From Algoriphagus sp. (GTDB taxonomy: Bacteria; Bacteroidota; Bacteroidia; Cytophagales; Cyclobacteriaceae), in assembly GCA_030729785.1 (NCBI GenBank), contig JANQWS010000023.1:62001-126000 (forward strand): DNA of 64,000 nucleotides, read 5' to 3'. The notes below the pieces were generated by a model that saw only the letters and a list, made by a program, of their open reading frames with translations, was not told where the DNA came from and searched no databases. The stretch's first letter is position 1. The number at the start of each line of letters is the position of its first letter. The position numbers and the translations under genes were made by a program. Below, in pieces: positions 1-7,565 of this stretch.

Positions 1-1463
1 GGAACAAGGGTACGCAGGCGCAATTGGCGGATTTTCGTACGCCAGAACTATTAGAAGCCGATTTAACCAGCCTTGTTCTAGACATGCATGTCTGGGGCAA
101 AAAGGATATCCGCAGCATGACCTGGCTCAATCCTCCGCCAGTAAATTCCCTGGTGTCGGCAGAAAAAGTGCTTGAAGCCATTGAGGCCCTCGACCAAGGT
201 CAATTAACTTCACATGGGAAAGAATTGCATCAGGTACCTGCACATCCGAGAATCGCGCATATGCTCGTCTATGCCAAAAAAGCAAACCTCCTGCCACTAG
301 CCACCGATATCGCCGCCATTCTGGAGGAAAAGGATCCGCTTGCTTCCCAAGCTGGTGTGGACCTTAATCTACGAATTGAAGGACTGAGACGCTTCCGAGG
401 TCAGGTAAATGGGGCATTTGCTTACAAAAAGATTGAAAAAGTGGCTGCTCAATACCGCAAATTACTTTCTGTTACTCCTGAAAATAGCCCCGTAGATCCT
501 TGGGCTACAGGATTATTACTTGCCTATGCCTATCCAGAGCGGATTGCGGCTGCAAGACCTGGGAACAATGCTCAGTTTCAACTTGCAAATGGAAAAATAG
601 CCCAAATCGGACATAAAGATGATCTTGCCTATGAATCCTGGTTGGCCGTAGCGCACTTGGATGGGCGCGATGGCATGGGCAAAATTTGGATGGCGGCACC
701 ATTAAATCCCAAGGATTTGGTACCCATGCTCAAAACCAAAGAGGTGCTAGAATGGGATCGAAAGAAAGGTGGACTTCAAGCACATGCTGAAATACGGATT
801 GGAGCAATCGTCCTGGGAAATAGACCGCTACCAAAGGTAAAACCAGAATTAGTTGTTCAACTACTTCTTAAAACCATTCAGGAAGAAGGGGAATTTTTGC
901 TGGACTGGAACGAGTCTGCAAGGGAATTAATAGCACGAGTGCAGTCAGTAGCGATTTGGCATCCGAATCAGGGCTGGCCTACCTGGTCGGAAGAGTCTCT
1001 CTGTGCAAGTGCTGCAGACTGGCTTACACCCTACTTGATGGGCATTACGAAAAATGAGGAATTGAAGAAATTGAATCTTAGTCAATACCTGTTGCATTCC
1101 CTCAAATTTGAGCAGCAGCAGAACTTGGAGAGGATTGCACCTAGGAATTTGAAGGTACCTTCTGGAAGTGAAATCTTGATCCACTACCAAGAAGATGGCA
1201 GTGCTCCTCGCCTCTCGGTTCGATTGCAAGAACTGTTTGGGCTGCTTGAAACCCCGAAAGTAAATGAAGGACGCGTCCCAATTTTGATCGAATTGCTCTC
1301 CCCTGGCTACAAACCAGTACAACTTACTCAAGATTTAAAAAGCTTCTGGAGTTTAGGCTACTTTGAAGTTAAAAAAGAGCTCAAACAGCGGTATCCCAAA
1401 CACTCCTGGCCAGATAATCCGATCCAGGCAACAGCTACAAGAGGAGTCAAAAAAAGAGAATAA
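1..1463 (+). CDS. hrpB: ATP-dependent helicase HrpB, C-terminal part (5' end outside window)
   Basis: This is the C-terminal half of a DEAH/DExH-type helicase. The reading frame is open to the left edge of the window, so the TTG given as start by the ORF track is not the true start. The visible part begins in the segment that follows the helicase C domain (TPELLEADLTSLVL). It continues through the HA2 region (LHQVPAHPRIAHML, about 80 residues in) and ends in the HrpB-specific C-terminal domain, with the family's typical ending RPVQ-like 'KPVQLTQDLKSFWSLGYFEVKK' region and 'RYPKHSWPDNP'. HrpB is an accessory superfamily 2 helicase of poorly defined RNA-related role. Walker motifs are not visible because they lie upstream. 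It converges on the next gene with a 7-base gap. Confidence 0.93.
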   Translation, partial: NKGTQAQLADFRTPELLEADLTSLVLDMHVWGKKDIRSMTWLNPPPVNSLVSAEKVLEAIEALDQGQLTSHGKELHQVPAHPRIAHMLVYAKKANLLPLATDIAAILEEKDPLASQAGVDLNLRIEGLRRFRGQVNGAFAYKKIEKVAAQYRKLLSVTPENSPVDPWATGLLLAYAYPERIAAARPGNNAQFQLANGKIAQIGHKDDLAYESWLAVAHLDGRDGMGKIWMAAPLNPKDLVPMLKTKEVLEWDRKKGGLQAHAEIRIGAIVLGNRPLPKVKPELVVQLLLKTIQEEGEFLLDWNESARELIARVQSVAIWHPNQGWPTWSEESLCASAADWLTPYLMGITKNEELKKLNLSQYLLHSLKFEQQQNLERIAPRNLKVPSGSEILIHYQEDGSAPRLSVRLQELFGLLETPKVNEGRVPILIELLSPGYKPVQLTQDLKSFWSLGYFEVKKELKQRYPKHSWPDNPIQATATRGVKKRE

Positions 1464-1470
1464 AGTTGAA

Positions 1471-1995
1471 TTACTCCTCAAAAAGATCTTTCAACTCTTT
1501 TAACATGGGTTCTACCTCTAGCTTCTTCAATGCTAGACTTTCCTCGTCCTCAGGATTGTGCAGGTAATGATTCCAATGCTTCTCGGCTTTGCGAATAGTT
1601 CTTGGAGTAACATCAAATTCCACACTATCCAAATACCCTTTAGCTAGTGTAGAAGCTTTAAAGTTGCCAAAAAGATACACTCGAAAGACATCCACAAAGC
1701 GTTCCGCTAGGTTAAACTCCTCTAAAATTTGCACGAAAGCCCCTTGTATAGCTCTATTCTTTTTATCTGATATGGCTTCAAATATGGCATCCAAAGATTC
1801 TTCATTCCAGGAAGTTTTGGCTAATGCGCGGCAAGCCAAATAAGCTATTTCCCACTGTTCTCCTTTTACCAAGGTAATCAAGTGGTCTTTGGTCTCTTCA
1901 TCAGCCATGCCTCCTAGTTTTTCTGCAAAGTGATAGGCTTCCTCTTCCTTAGGGTTGCACATCCGATTCAGCACTTTTTGTATGTCTTCCTGCAT
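1471..1995 (-). CDS. HEAT-repeat-like hypothetical protein
   Basis: Predicted soluble, acidic, all-helical protein of about 174 residues. I take the ATG at 1995 (MQEDIQKVLNRM) rather than the ORF-track start, because the longer form would overlap the divergent gene and adds a basic stretch without an obvious role. The body has repeated helix pairs of the HEAT/Armadillo kind (AYLACRALAKTSWNEESLDAIFEAI; AIQGAFVQILEEFNLAERF). These usually act as protein-binding scaffolds. No catalytic motif is seen. It is divergent from the probable release-factor gene at 2044, with only 48 bases between the two starts. A TATCTTTG box lies 20 bases upstream of this start. The function is unknown. Confidence 0.72.
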   Translation of the reverse strand: MQEDIQKVLNRMCNPKEEEAYHFAEKLGGMADEETKDHLITLVKGEQWEIAYLACRALAKTSWNEESLDAIFEAISDKKNRAIQGAFVQILEEFNLAERFVDVFRVYLFGNFKASTLAKGYLDSVEFDVTPRTIRKAEKHWNHYLHNPEDEESLALKKLEVEPMLKELKDLFEE

Positions 1996-2015
1996 AGATT
2001 TTTTCTTTATTTGTA

Positions 2016-2023
2016 CAAAGATA
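2016..2023 (-). promoter_or_regulatory. Probable -7 promoter box of the HEAT-like gene
   Basis: On the minus strand this reads TATCTTTG, an exact match to the Bacteroidota sigma-A -7 consensus TAnnTTTG. It lies 20 bases upstream of the ATG at 1995, so the implied leader is short. I see no clear -33 TTTG at the usual distance. Confidence 0.45.
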
Positions 2024-2043
2024 GCTATGGAACTGGCTTTACG

Positions 2044-2742
2044 ATGAAAATACCACAAACTGAGGTCTTAGGTGATGAAAAGGCTCTTCAAGTATTAAAA
2101 ATAGCCAAATCAAAGGGATGGCAAATCCACTATATACCTGATAAGCATCAGGTACTGATCGAAAATAAAACAAGTTGGCTAGCCAAACTGTATTTACCAT
2201 GGACGAAAGTTTGGCTCCCTGAAGGTGAATTTTGCCTTGGCGACAATGTGCATTACTGTTTGACTTTGGTACGAGCAGGACAAGCTGCGGTGGGGTACTT
2301 CCATCAAGGAATTTTGCTTGACCATAAGGTTTTTCGCGGGTATTTAGTGCGACAGAAGCAAGGAATGTCTCAATTTAAATACTTGAAAACCAAAGGAAAA
2401 TCAAGAGCAGGTTCACGCATTAGATTAGAAGAAACACAGTTGTTTTTCAAAGAGATCAATGAGCGGTTACAAGTTTATGCAAATCAGTACCCGCTCAATT
2501 TTTGGGGCTTAGGATGCGCCAAAACGATGTGGCCCTTGTTATTTGATGCGGAGGTGAAACCACCCTTTTCTTCCAAATCCCATGAATTGATTGAACTCCC
2601 CTATCCATTTGTTAAAGCTTCCTTTGAAGAATTACAGAAGTTAGAACATCGCTTAACCCAATTCCATTTGCTTCTTTCTCCTTTAGGCAAGCCCTTATTT
2701 CAATTACATCACTCCCCAGATCTAGAGGAAGAATCTTGGTAG
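2044..2742 (+). CDS. Probable Vms1-like release factor (bacteroidetes VLRF1 type, peptidyl-tRNA hydrolase)
   Basis: Protein of 232 residues. I use the ATG at 2044 (MKIPQTEVLG); the ORF-track start lies inside the divergent neighbour. Residues about 93-145 read DHKVFRGYLVRQKQGMSQFK...KGKSRAG..IRLEETQLFFKEINERL. This follows the order of the eRF1-like VLRF1 domain of eukaryotic Vms1/ANKZF1: a 'K.F..Y.VR..rG..Q' segment, a Ser/Arg-rich turn, then a long helix. The GMSQ at 107-110 would be the G-x-x-Q loop whose Gln promotes peptidyl-tRNA cleavage. Family knowledge: Vms1/ANKZF1 frees nascent chains from stalled 60S subunits, and bacterial VLRF1 families have been predicted. That this protein acts in ribosome rescue is inference. 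No signal peptide or membrane segment is seen. Confidence 0.62.
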   Translation: MKIPQTEVLGDEKALQVLKIAKSKGWQIHYIPDKHQVLIENKTSWLAKLYLPWTKVWLPEGEFCLGDNVHYCLTLVRAGQAAVGYFHQGILLDHKVFRGYLVRQKQGMSQFKYLKTKGKSRAGSRIRLEETQLFFKEINERLQVYANQYPLNFWGLGCAKTMWPLLFDAEVKPPFSSKSHELIELPYPFVKASFEELQKLEHRLTQFHLLLSPLGKPLFQLHHSPDLEEESW

Positions 2743-2744
2743 AC

Positions 2745-2779
2745 AAAAAAAAACCTTTGGCTTCCAAGGAAACCAAAGG
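2745..2779 (-). terminator. Rho-independent terminator of the DUF2752-TM2 operon
   Basis: Read on the minus strand, a hairpin with arms CCTTTGG and CCAAAGG, extended by TTCC/GGAA, is followed by nine T residues. It sits 24 bases after the stop of the TM2 gene at 2803. The plus strand lacks a T run, so it should serve mainly the leftward operon. Confidence 0.75.
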
Positions 2780-2802
2780 AAAAAAGGAAAGTGGGCGTTG
2801 GT

Positions 2803-3180
2803 TTAGCTTTCTTTGGGTCCTTTTTCTGGAAATGAGAGAGACAACATATTGATAGTCTCATGTGCCATCTTGATGTTGAATTCGTAGGCTAGACTCTTGT
2901 AATTCACTAAATCCACTATCGTACCAATAAAGCATAGACCAACAGTAAGTAAGTATAAGATCCCAAGGCCAATTTGCCCTAGGATAAATCGGTGAAGACC
3001 CGCGAAGCCAAAGAAGCCAAGTAAGGTCAAGATCAAAATCATCTGGGGGTCTTTCCGTCTTGCTCGGTATACTTGAGCAAATAAAGAAGCTTCTTCTTCA
3101 TCCATGCTCTTCATTAAACCTTGGATATAACCCAATTCCATTCCTTCCAATTCAGGAAGATGTCTCAATACATTAGCCAT
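2803..3180 (-). CDS. TM2 domain membrane protein
   Basis: Protein of 125 residues. A hydrophilic N-terminal part (1-42, with an acidic DEEE patch) is followed by the TM2 module. The first membrane segment is at about 47-63, then comes GLHRFILGQ, the typical polar turn, then a second membrane segment at about 73-92 ending in DLVN. TM2 proteins are small bacterial membrane proteins of unknown function; the turn resembles part of G-protein-coupled receptors. The ATG overlaps the 3' end of the upstream DUF2752 gene by 8 bases, so the two are translationally coupled and likely co-transcribed. Confidence 0.85.
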   Translation of the reverse strand: MANVLRHLPELEGMELGYIQGLMKSMDEEEASLFAQVYRARRKDPQMILILTLLGFFGFAGLHRFILGQIGLGILYLLTVGLCFIGTIVDLVNYKSLAYEFNIKMAHETINMLSLSFPEKGPKES

Positions 3181-3475
3181 AGTGTGTGCGATTTTTCAGT
3201 TGTTTGATTAATTTCCAAATACGATGAAAGATGACCCCGTATGCCAAACTTGCCAAAGGATGCATTTCCCAAGATGCTAGAAATTTGCCTCTAGCAAGCA
3301 AATTCATGGCCCTCCCCAGTCCACATCCAGGGCACCAGTGCAAGCCTAAATTATCCAAAAGACAAAGGCTGAAGGAGTCTGAATAGGGATTGATGGTAAA
3401 TATGGCAAGTATACTCACTATCCAGGCAATTAATTCCACTGGGAGGGTTTGTAGTCGATGCCCAAAATCTTTCAT
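3173..3475 (-). CDS. DUF2752 membrane protein
   Basis: Protein of 100 residues with the DUF2752 hallmark CPGCGLGRA at residues 48-56, a membrane segment before it (about 14-29), and a second hydrophobic stretch (about 72-88). The paired cysteines in CPGC may bind metal or form a disulfide; this is not known. In Bacteroidota DUF2752 genes often pair with TM2 genes, as here, where the downstream TM2 start overlaps this gene's end by 8 bases. Confidence 0.85.
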   Translation of the reverse strand: MKDFGHRLQTLPVELIAWIVSILAIFTINPYSDSFSLCLLDNLGLHWCPGCGLGRAMNLLARGKFLASWEMHPLASLAYGVIFHRIWKLIKQLKNRTHYG

Positions 3476-3585
3476 TGTAAGACGAATTACTAAAATGATG
3501 CCAAACCTCCAAAAAATGAATGGAGGAGGTTTTTACGAAATAAGCATGCCCTACCTGTCAGCTAATTGAACAGCTACCTGTCCGT

Positions 3586-4668
3586 TTATGAACGTTTTAG
3601 TTCGGGGATCTTTAATTGAAGTACCTTTCCAAATTGCTGAATCTGTTGACGCTCTAAATTCTTTCTTAGCGATTCATGGTTAGTTACTGCTCCAAAAGTT
3701 TTGAAGCTGGAAAATTTTAAAAATAGTCCCAAAATATCTCCAGGAACCGGAGTTTGACCGGAAATACCCACTGCTTTCGATGCTTCTTTTCCAAGAAAAA
3801 ATGCCAGCATGGACTCGAGTTGTGAGGTCAGCAGTGAATCTTGAATATTTTTCTGATAGAATTCCAAAAGTGCTCTTGTGAGTTTCTTTCCTTCTTCTGA
3901 AGGTTTCATTTGCCTTCGGCGAATCAATCGATCCAATTCAAATGCTTCCTTAGCTGTAGTGGGCCAAAGATTAGTTTCAACCCCCATCAATTCACCAATC
4001 CACTTCCAATACCAAAGGAGGGCCTGGTGTTCTTTTGGCGTAGGTCCAAATCCAATTTTAGTCATCCCACGCAATACAATATGGCTAAAGGCCAGGTTGG
4101 TACCCAAAAGGTCTTCCTGGTTGATGGGTTCTCCGAATGCTGGATTCCAATCCTTGGCGTGCATTTGAATAAAATATCGACTGTAGGCATGAATCAACCG
4201 AACCCGCGCACATGTCAAAAAGGCTTCATCCTGCCTAGAAAAAGCCCCTGGTTTGAAGATATCCAAGACAAATCGGGTGGTCTCCCCTAGCCTTTCGCCA
4301 ATTTGGTTCAGAATCCGCTGAGAACGAACCAATACTTGGGCTCCATCTGCAAAAGCATAGCAATAGGGCAAAGAGTAAAAACCTAGCATGGCAAGGTATA
4401 AACCTCCATTGCGCTCAAAAAAAGCTTGGGCTTCTTCGTGTTTAGAAGCAGAAGATTCAGCTAACTTATTTTTATAAAAATCGAAATATTGTTTTAACTC
4501 CAACGGAAAATCATCTGGGAGAGAATCTGGAATGAATTTCCAGGAATTGATTTCTTTAGCGAAATTAGCATCAGAAACTAAAACCTGAACTGCTCGATCA
4601 GCTAAGGAATCTTTTTTGAATCGTAAACGATCAAAAACTTCATTGTTGTAGTCAGAAAGTAGTTTCAC
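3586..4668 (-). CDS. MpaB-like / latex-clearing-type oxygenase family protein (DUF2236)
   Basis: Protein of 360 residues without signal peptide. It matches the ER-bound oxygenase MpaB / rubber oxygenase (Lcp) family in pattern. There is a helical region with LGETTRFVLD (about 127-136), then CARVRLIHAYSRYF (about 153-166), which carries the conserved Arg/His seen in the b-type-haem oxygenases, then INQEDLLGTNLAFS (about 182-195). Known members are haem-dependent dioxygenases that cleave isoprenoid chains (Lcp, MpaB). Most bacterial DUF2236 proteins have unknown substrates. No partner gene is adjacent: the gene is divergent from the WD40-like gene at 4718, with 49 bases between. I cannot predict its substrate. 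Confidence 0.72.
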   Translation of the reverse strand: MKLLSDYNNEVFDRLRFKKDSLADRAVQVLVSDANFAKEINSWKFIPDSLPDDFPLELKQYFDFYKNKLAESSASKHEEAQAFFERNGGLYLAMLGFYSLPYCYAFADGAQVLVRSQRILNQIGERLGETTRFVLDIFKPGAFSRQDEAFLTCARVRLIHAYSRYFIQMHAKDWNPAFGEPINQEDLLGTNLAFSHIVLRGMTKIGFGPTPKEHQALLWYWKWIGELMGVETNLWPTTAKEAFELDRLIRRRQMKPSEEGKKLTRALLEFYQKNIQDSLLTSQLESMLAFFLGKEASKAVGISGQTPVPGDILGLFLKFSSFKTFGAVTNHESLRKNLERQQIQQFGKVLQLKIPELKRS

Positions 4669-4717
4669 ATCATCTTAACCGAAAATCCGTACTTTAGTTG
4701 GCTCAGAATTCTAATCC

Positions 4718-5632
4718 ATGCGAAAAATACATTTCACCCTGCTTCTGTGCTTAATTTTTCAAAGTTACCCGCTATTTTCACAGGTATCCACCGATTTATG
4801 GGTAGTCGGTACGGAAGGCAGAGGAGCTCAGTTAAAATTAAAAATCAACACGGCCAAGCCGTTGACCAACCGACCGGAATACGACAACCAACCTAGCTTT
4901 ATCAATGATTCGGAATTTATTTTTTCTGCAGCAGATGAAAAAGGCAATCATGACTTGATCCTATATAGTTTCCGAACTGGTAGATTTACCAACCTAACCC
5001 AAACTCCAGATCGTAGTGAGTATTCCCCTAGCCTCACGGAATGTGGATCCTATTTTTCTACTATTGTGGTAGAGCCAGATGGCACCCAACGGTTATGGTT
5101 GTATCCAGTAACCGGAGAGGCCCCCGAATTATTGTATGAAGACATTCTCCCGGTGGGCTATTACGATTGGTACGATGGAAAGGCTGCGCTGTTTGTGCTC
5201 GGCCAGCCCAATTCCTTGATCTATGTCCGAGGAAAAGGAAAGGTAGATTCCTTGGATACGGATATTGGGAGAACGGTCAGAAAACGACCCAACACCGCCG
5301 AAATCACCTATTTGGATCGAAAGAAATTCCTAGAAACGGATCAAGGAAAAGCGCTTGGCATCGCTTCGGTGAATCTAAAAACAGGGGTAAGAAAAGATTA
5401 CGGATTTGCTGTTCCTGACTCCCAGGATTTTATTTGGATCCACAAAAACTACCTCTTAATGGCTAAGGGGAATGAGATTTTCACCAAACATATCCGGGAA
5501 AATAATTGGGAATTCTTGGGAAAAATTGAATCTTCAAGCCATCAAGGAATTACGCGTATGGCGTATAATTCAGAAAGCAACCAACTCATCCTTGTCCTTA
5601 ATAGAATAAAAATTCAAAAAAATGAACGCTAA
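4718..5632 (+). CDS. Secreted TolB-like beta-propeller protein
   Basis: Protein of 304 residues with a Sec signal peptide (MRKIHFTLLLCLIFQ...PLFSQ, cleavage near residue 22). The mature part has repeated blade-like segments of the TolB/PD40 type: QPSFINDSEFIFSAADEKGNHDL, then SEYSPSLTECGSYFSTI, then PDGTQRLWLYPVTG. No catalytic motif is evident. It overlaps the next gene, an SMP-30-like protein, by 11 bases, so the two are probably translated together. This suggests a shared periplasmic or exported role. The function is unknown. Confidence 0.78.
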   Translation: MRKIHFTLLLCLIFQSYPLFSQVSTDLWVVGTEGRGAQLKLKINTAKPLTNRPEYDNQPSFINDSEFIFSAADEKGNHDLILYSFRTGRFTNLTQTPDRSEYSPSLTECGSYFSTIVVEPDGTQRLWLYPVTGEAPELLYEDILPVGYYDWYDGKAALFVLGQPNSLIYVRGKGKVDSLDTDIGRTVRKRPNTAEITYLDRKKFLETDQGKALGIASVNLKTGVRKDYGFAVPDSQDFIWIHKNYLLMAKGNEIFTKHIRENNWEFLGKIESSSHQGITRMAYNSESNQLILVLNRIKIQKNER

Positions 5633-6545
5633 AATCTACCTACTCGGACTTACTTCCGCTCTTTTGCTGGTATCTAAATCACTTTTTGGACAAATTGAAG
5701 ATAAGCGCGGAATTATCGTCAAGGGTGCTCAACTTGAATTGGTGAAGGATGGATTTTCATTTACGGAAGGACCAGCAGTCAATCGATTTGGAGACATCTA
5801 TTTCACGGATCAGCCAAATGATAAAATCTACGTATGGAATGCAAATAGCAACCAAGTAAGCCTAGCCAAAGAAGGCACTGGCCGTTCCAACGGATTGTAC
5901 TTTCAATTGGACGGCAAACTGATTGCAGCAGCAGACTTAAAAAATGAATTGGTAGAGATGGACATACAAACTGGAAAAGAAACAGTGCTGGTGCCTTCAT
6001 TTAAAGGCAAAAAATTAAATGGCCCCAATGATATCTGGATACGACCCAAAGGGGGATTGTATTTTACAGATCCTCTTTATCCTCGCCCTTACTGGGAAGG
6101 GGTACGTGGGAAAGAAATGGAACAAGATGGAAGGCATGTTTATTTTCTTTCTGAAGATCGTACCGAGTTATTTCGCGTAGCTCAGGATTTGAAACAACCC
6201 AATGGCATCATTGGGACCCCAGATGGAAAGTATTTGTATGTAGCAGATATTGGAGCATCTAAAACCTGGAAATATGAAATCCAAGAAGATGGGTACTTGA
6301 CCAATAAAACCCTGTTTTGTGAGATGGGATCTGATGGAATGACTATTGATGACCGAGGCAATGTTTATTTGACTGGAAAAGGAGTCACTGTTTTTGATAG
6401 GAAGGGGGAAAAAATAGCCCATATCCCTGTTCCAGAAGATTGGACCGCCAATGTCACTTTTGGGACGTTAACTCGCAACGTCCTGTTCATTACTGCTATG
6501 GACGCGGTCTACACCCTTAAAATGAAAAGTAGAGGGGTTTGGTAA
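5622..6545 (+). CDS. SMP-30/gluconolactonase-like periplasmic protein
   Basis: Protein of 307 residues with a signal peptide (ALLLVSKSLFGQ, cleavage about residue 24). It is a six-bladed propeller of the SMP-30/gluconolactonase/LRE family: FTEGPAVNRFGDIYFTD near the start supplies the metal-binding Glu, LNGPNDIWIRPKGGLYFTDP carries the conserved Asn-Asp pair, and PNGIIGTPDGKYLYVAD carries another Asn/Asp blade. Family members are calcium-dependent lactonases acting on sugar lactones; the precise substrate is open. The start overlaps the upstream propeller gene by 11 bases. Confidence 0.87.
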   Translation: MNAKIYLLGLTSALLLVSKSLFGQIEDKRGIIVKGAQLELVKDGFSFTEGPAVNRFGDIYFTDQPNDKIYVWNANSNQVSLAKEGTGRSNGLYFQLDGKLIAAADLKNELVEMDIQTGKETVLVPSFKGKKLNGPNDIWIRPKGGLYFTDPLYPRPYWEGVRGKEMEQDGRHVYFLSEDRTELFRVAQDLKQPNGIIGTPDGKYLYVADIGASKTWKYEIQEDGYLTNKTLFCEMGSDGMTIDDRGNVYLTGKGVTVFDRKGEKIAHIPVPEDWTANVTFGTLTRNVLFITAMDAVYTLKMKSRGVW

Positions 6546-6547
6546 TA

Positions 6548-6640
6548 ATGTCGACAGTCAATGGTTGACAGACCAAGGCTAACTTAATTGAATTTCAAAT
6601 TTTATTTGCTTAAGTAACTTGTACTTAACCAAATAATTAT
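6548..6640 (-). repeat. Degenerate copy G of the GATTATCC interspersed repeat
   Basis: It starts 3 bases after the upstream stop codon and reads GTCGACAG...GACAGACC..., then TTCAAATTTTATTTGC...AAGTAAC, and ends ACCAAATAATT. In order, these match the better copies at 51016 and 58017 (CGTCGACAGACC, TTCAAACCTTATTTT, GTTACT, GATAATC). It is strongly decayed and lacks a clean left end. Confidence 0.45.
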
Positions 6641-6647
6641 AAAAGAC

Positions 6648-6680
6648 AAAAAGTCGGAATTTATACCCGTCTTTTTTTTT
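6648..6680 (+). terminator. Probable rho-independent terminator after the SMP-30 gene
   Basis: An AAAAAG-TCGG arm and a CCCG-TCTTTTT arm form an imperfect stem with one internal mismatch, followed by ten T residues. It lies about 100 bases after the stop of the SMP-30 gene, just past the decayed repeat, and before the convergent DsbA gene. Confidence 0.5.
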
Positions 6681-6702
6681 GTGATTAATTCAAAGTCAGC
6701 CC

Positions 6703-7341
6703 TCACTTGACTTCATCCAAGGCCTGCCTGAGTGTTCGGTCAAAGACCTCATCTGGTTGTGCCCCAGATATCCCGAATTTTCGATCAAATACAAAGAAGG
6801 GTACGCCTTGCACCCCTATCAATCGGGATTCATACACATCCTGGTCGATGGCTGCATCAAAATTCCTTAAATCCAGCACCTGCTTTGCTTCATCCCTATC
6901 CAATCCTACAGAATCGGCACAGTGGAGCAAGACCTCCTGTTGATCAATATTTTTGCCTTCTATAAAATAGGCTTGAAACAAGCTTTCCTTCAGGGCGTCT
7001 TGCTTGCCCTTTTCTTTTGCTAAATGAAGCAATCGATGGGCCTTTTTGGTATTCGCTACGACAGTTTGTGTAAAATTAAAATTCAAGCCTTCCTCCCTGC
7101 CCATGGCTGCTACTTGAGCAGTCATCTGAATGGTTTGGGCTTGAGTCCATCCTTTCGTTTGCGATAAATAGTCTAGCGTGTTCTGAGCTTCATTGGTTTC
7201 TAAATCAGGATTCAACTGAAAACTCTTCCATTCGATTTGAATCGAGGAGGATTCCGGTAATTTTTGAATGGCTTTTTCTAGTTTTCGCTTGCCGATGTAG
7301 CAAAATGGACAAGCGATATCCGACCAAATTTCAATATTCAT
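6703..7341 (-). CDS. DsbA family oxidoreductase, FrnE type
   Basis: Protein of 212 residues, thioredoxin fold with a helical insertion. The CPFC motif is at residues 11-14 in SDIACPFCYIGKRKLEKA, the start typical of cytoplasmic FrnE proteins. Further family segments are VANTKKAHRLLHLAKEKG and the late GVQGVPFFVFDRKFGISGAQP, which contains the cis-proline loop. No signal peptide is present, so it acts in the cytoplasm. FrnE proteins are dithiol oxidoreductases linked to oxidative stress in some species. The gene is divergent from a tiny zinc-ribbon gene starting at 7400. Confidence 0.93.
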   Translation of the reverse strand: MNIEIWSDIACPFCYIGKRKLEKAIQKLPESSSIQIEWKSFQLNPDLETNEAQNTLDYLSQTKGWTQAQTIQMTAQVAAMGREEGLNFNFTQTVVANTKKAHRLLHLAKEKGKQDALKESLFQAYFIEGKNIDQQEVLLHCADSVGLDRDEAKQVLDLRNFDAAIDQDVYESRLIGVQGVPFFVFDRKFGISGAQPDEVFDRTLRQALDEVK

Positions 7342-7399
7342 CTGATTTTTTGTTTCTTCATGTGATAAACAGCATACTTCATAAAGAGTTCCCGATATT

Positions 7400-7555
7400 T
7401 TGAAAACTAAAGAATGCCCCTCCTGTGCTATGGAAGTCGAAAATTCCCTTTCTATATGTCCGATTTGTCAATTTGAATTTCCAAAACGTGCACCTTGGAT
7501 TACAGGAATGGCTATTTTTTTACTTGTAGTTTGGTTACTTTCCTACCTCCTTTAA
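7400..7555 (+). CDS. Small zinc-ribbon membrane protein (51 aa, TTG start)
   Basis: This gene is not in the ORF track. Starting from a TTG at 7400 the frame reads MKTKECPSC...SICPICQFEFPK, a double CPxC zinc ribbon (cysteines at 6, 9, 20 and 23). A single membrane segment then runs to the C-terminus (TGMAIFLLVVWLLSYLL). The first in-frame ATG, at 7430, would cut off the first CPSC pair, so the TTG start is favoured. The stop lies 10 bases before the aminotransferase start. Similar short zinc-ribbon/tail-anchor proteins are common as hypothetical genes in Bacteroidota. The function is unknown. Confidence 0.62.
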   Translation: MKTKECPSCAMEVENSLSICPICQFEFPKRAPWITGMAIFLLVVWLLSYLL

Positions 7556-7565
7556 CTCCATCCTC

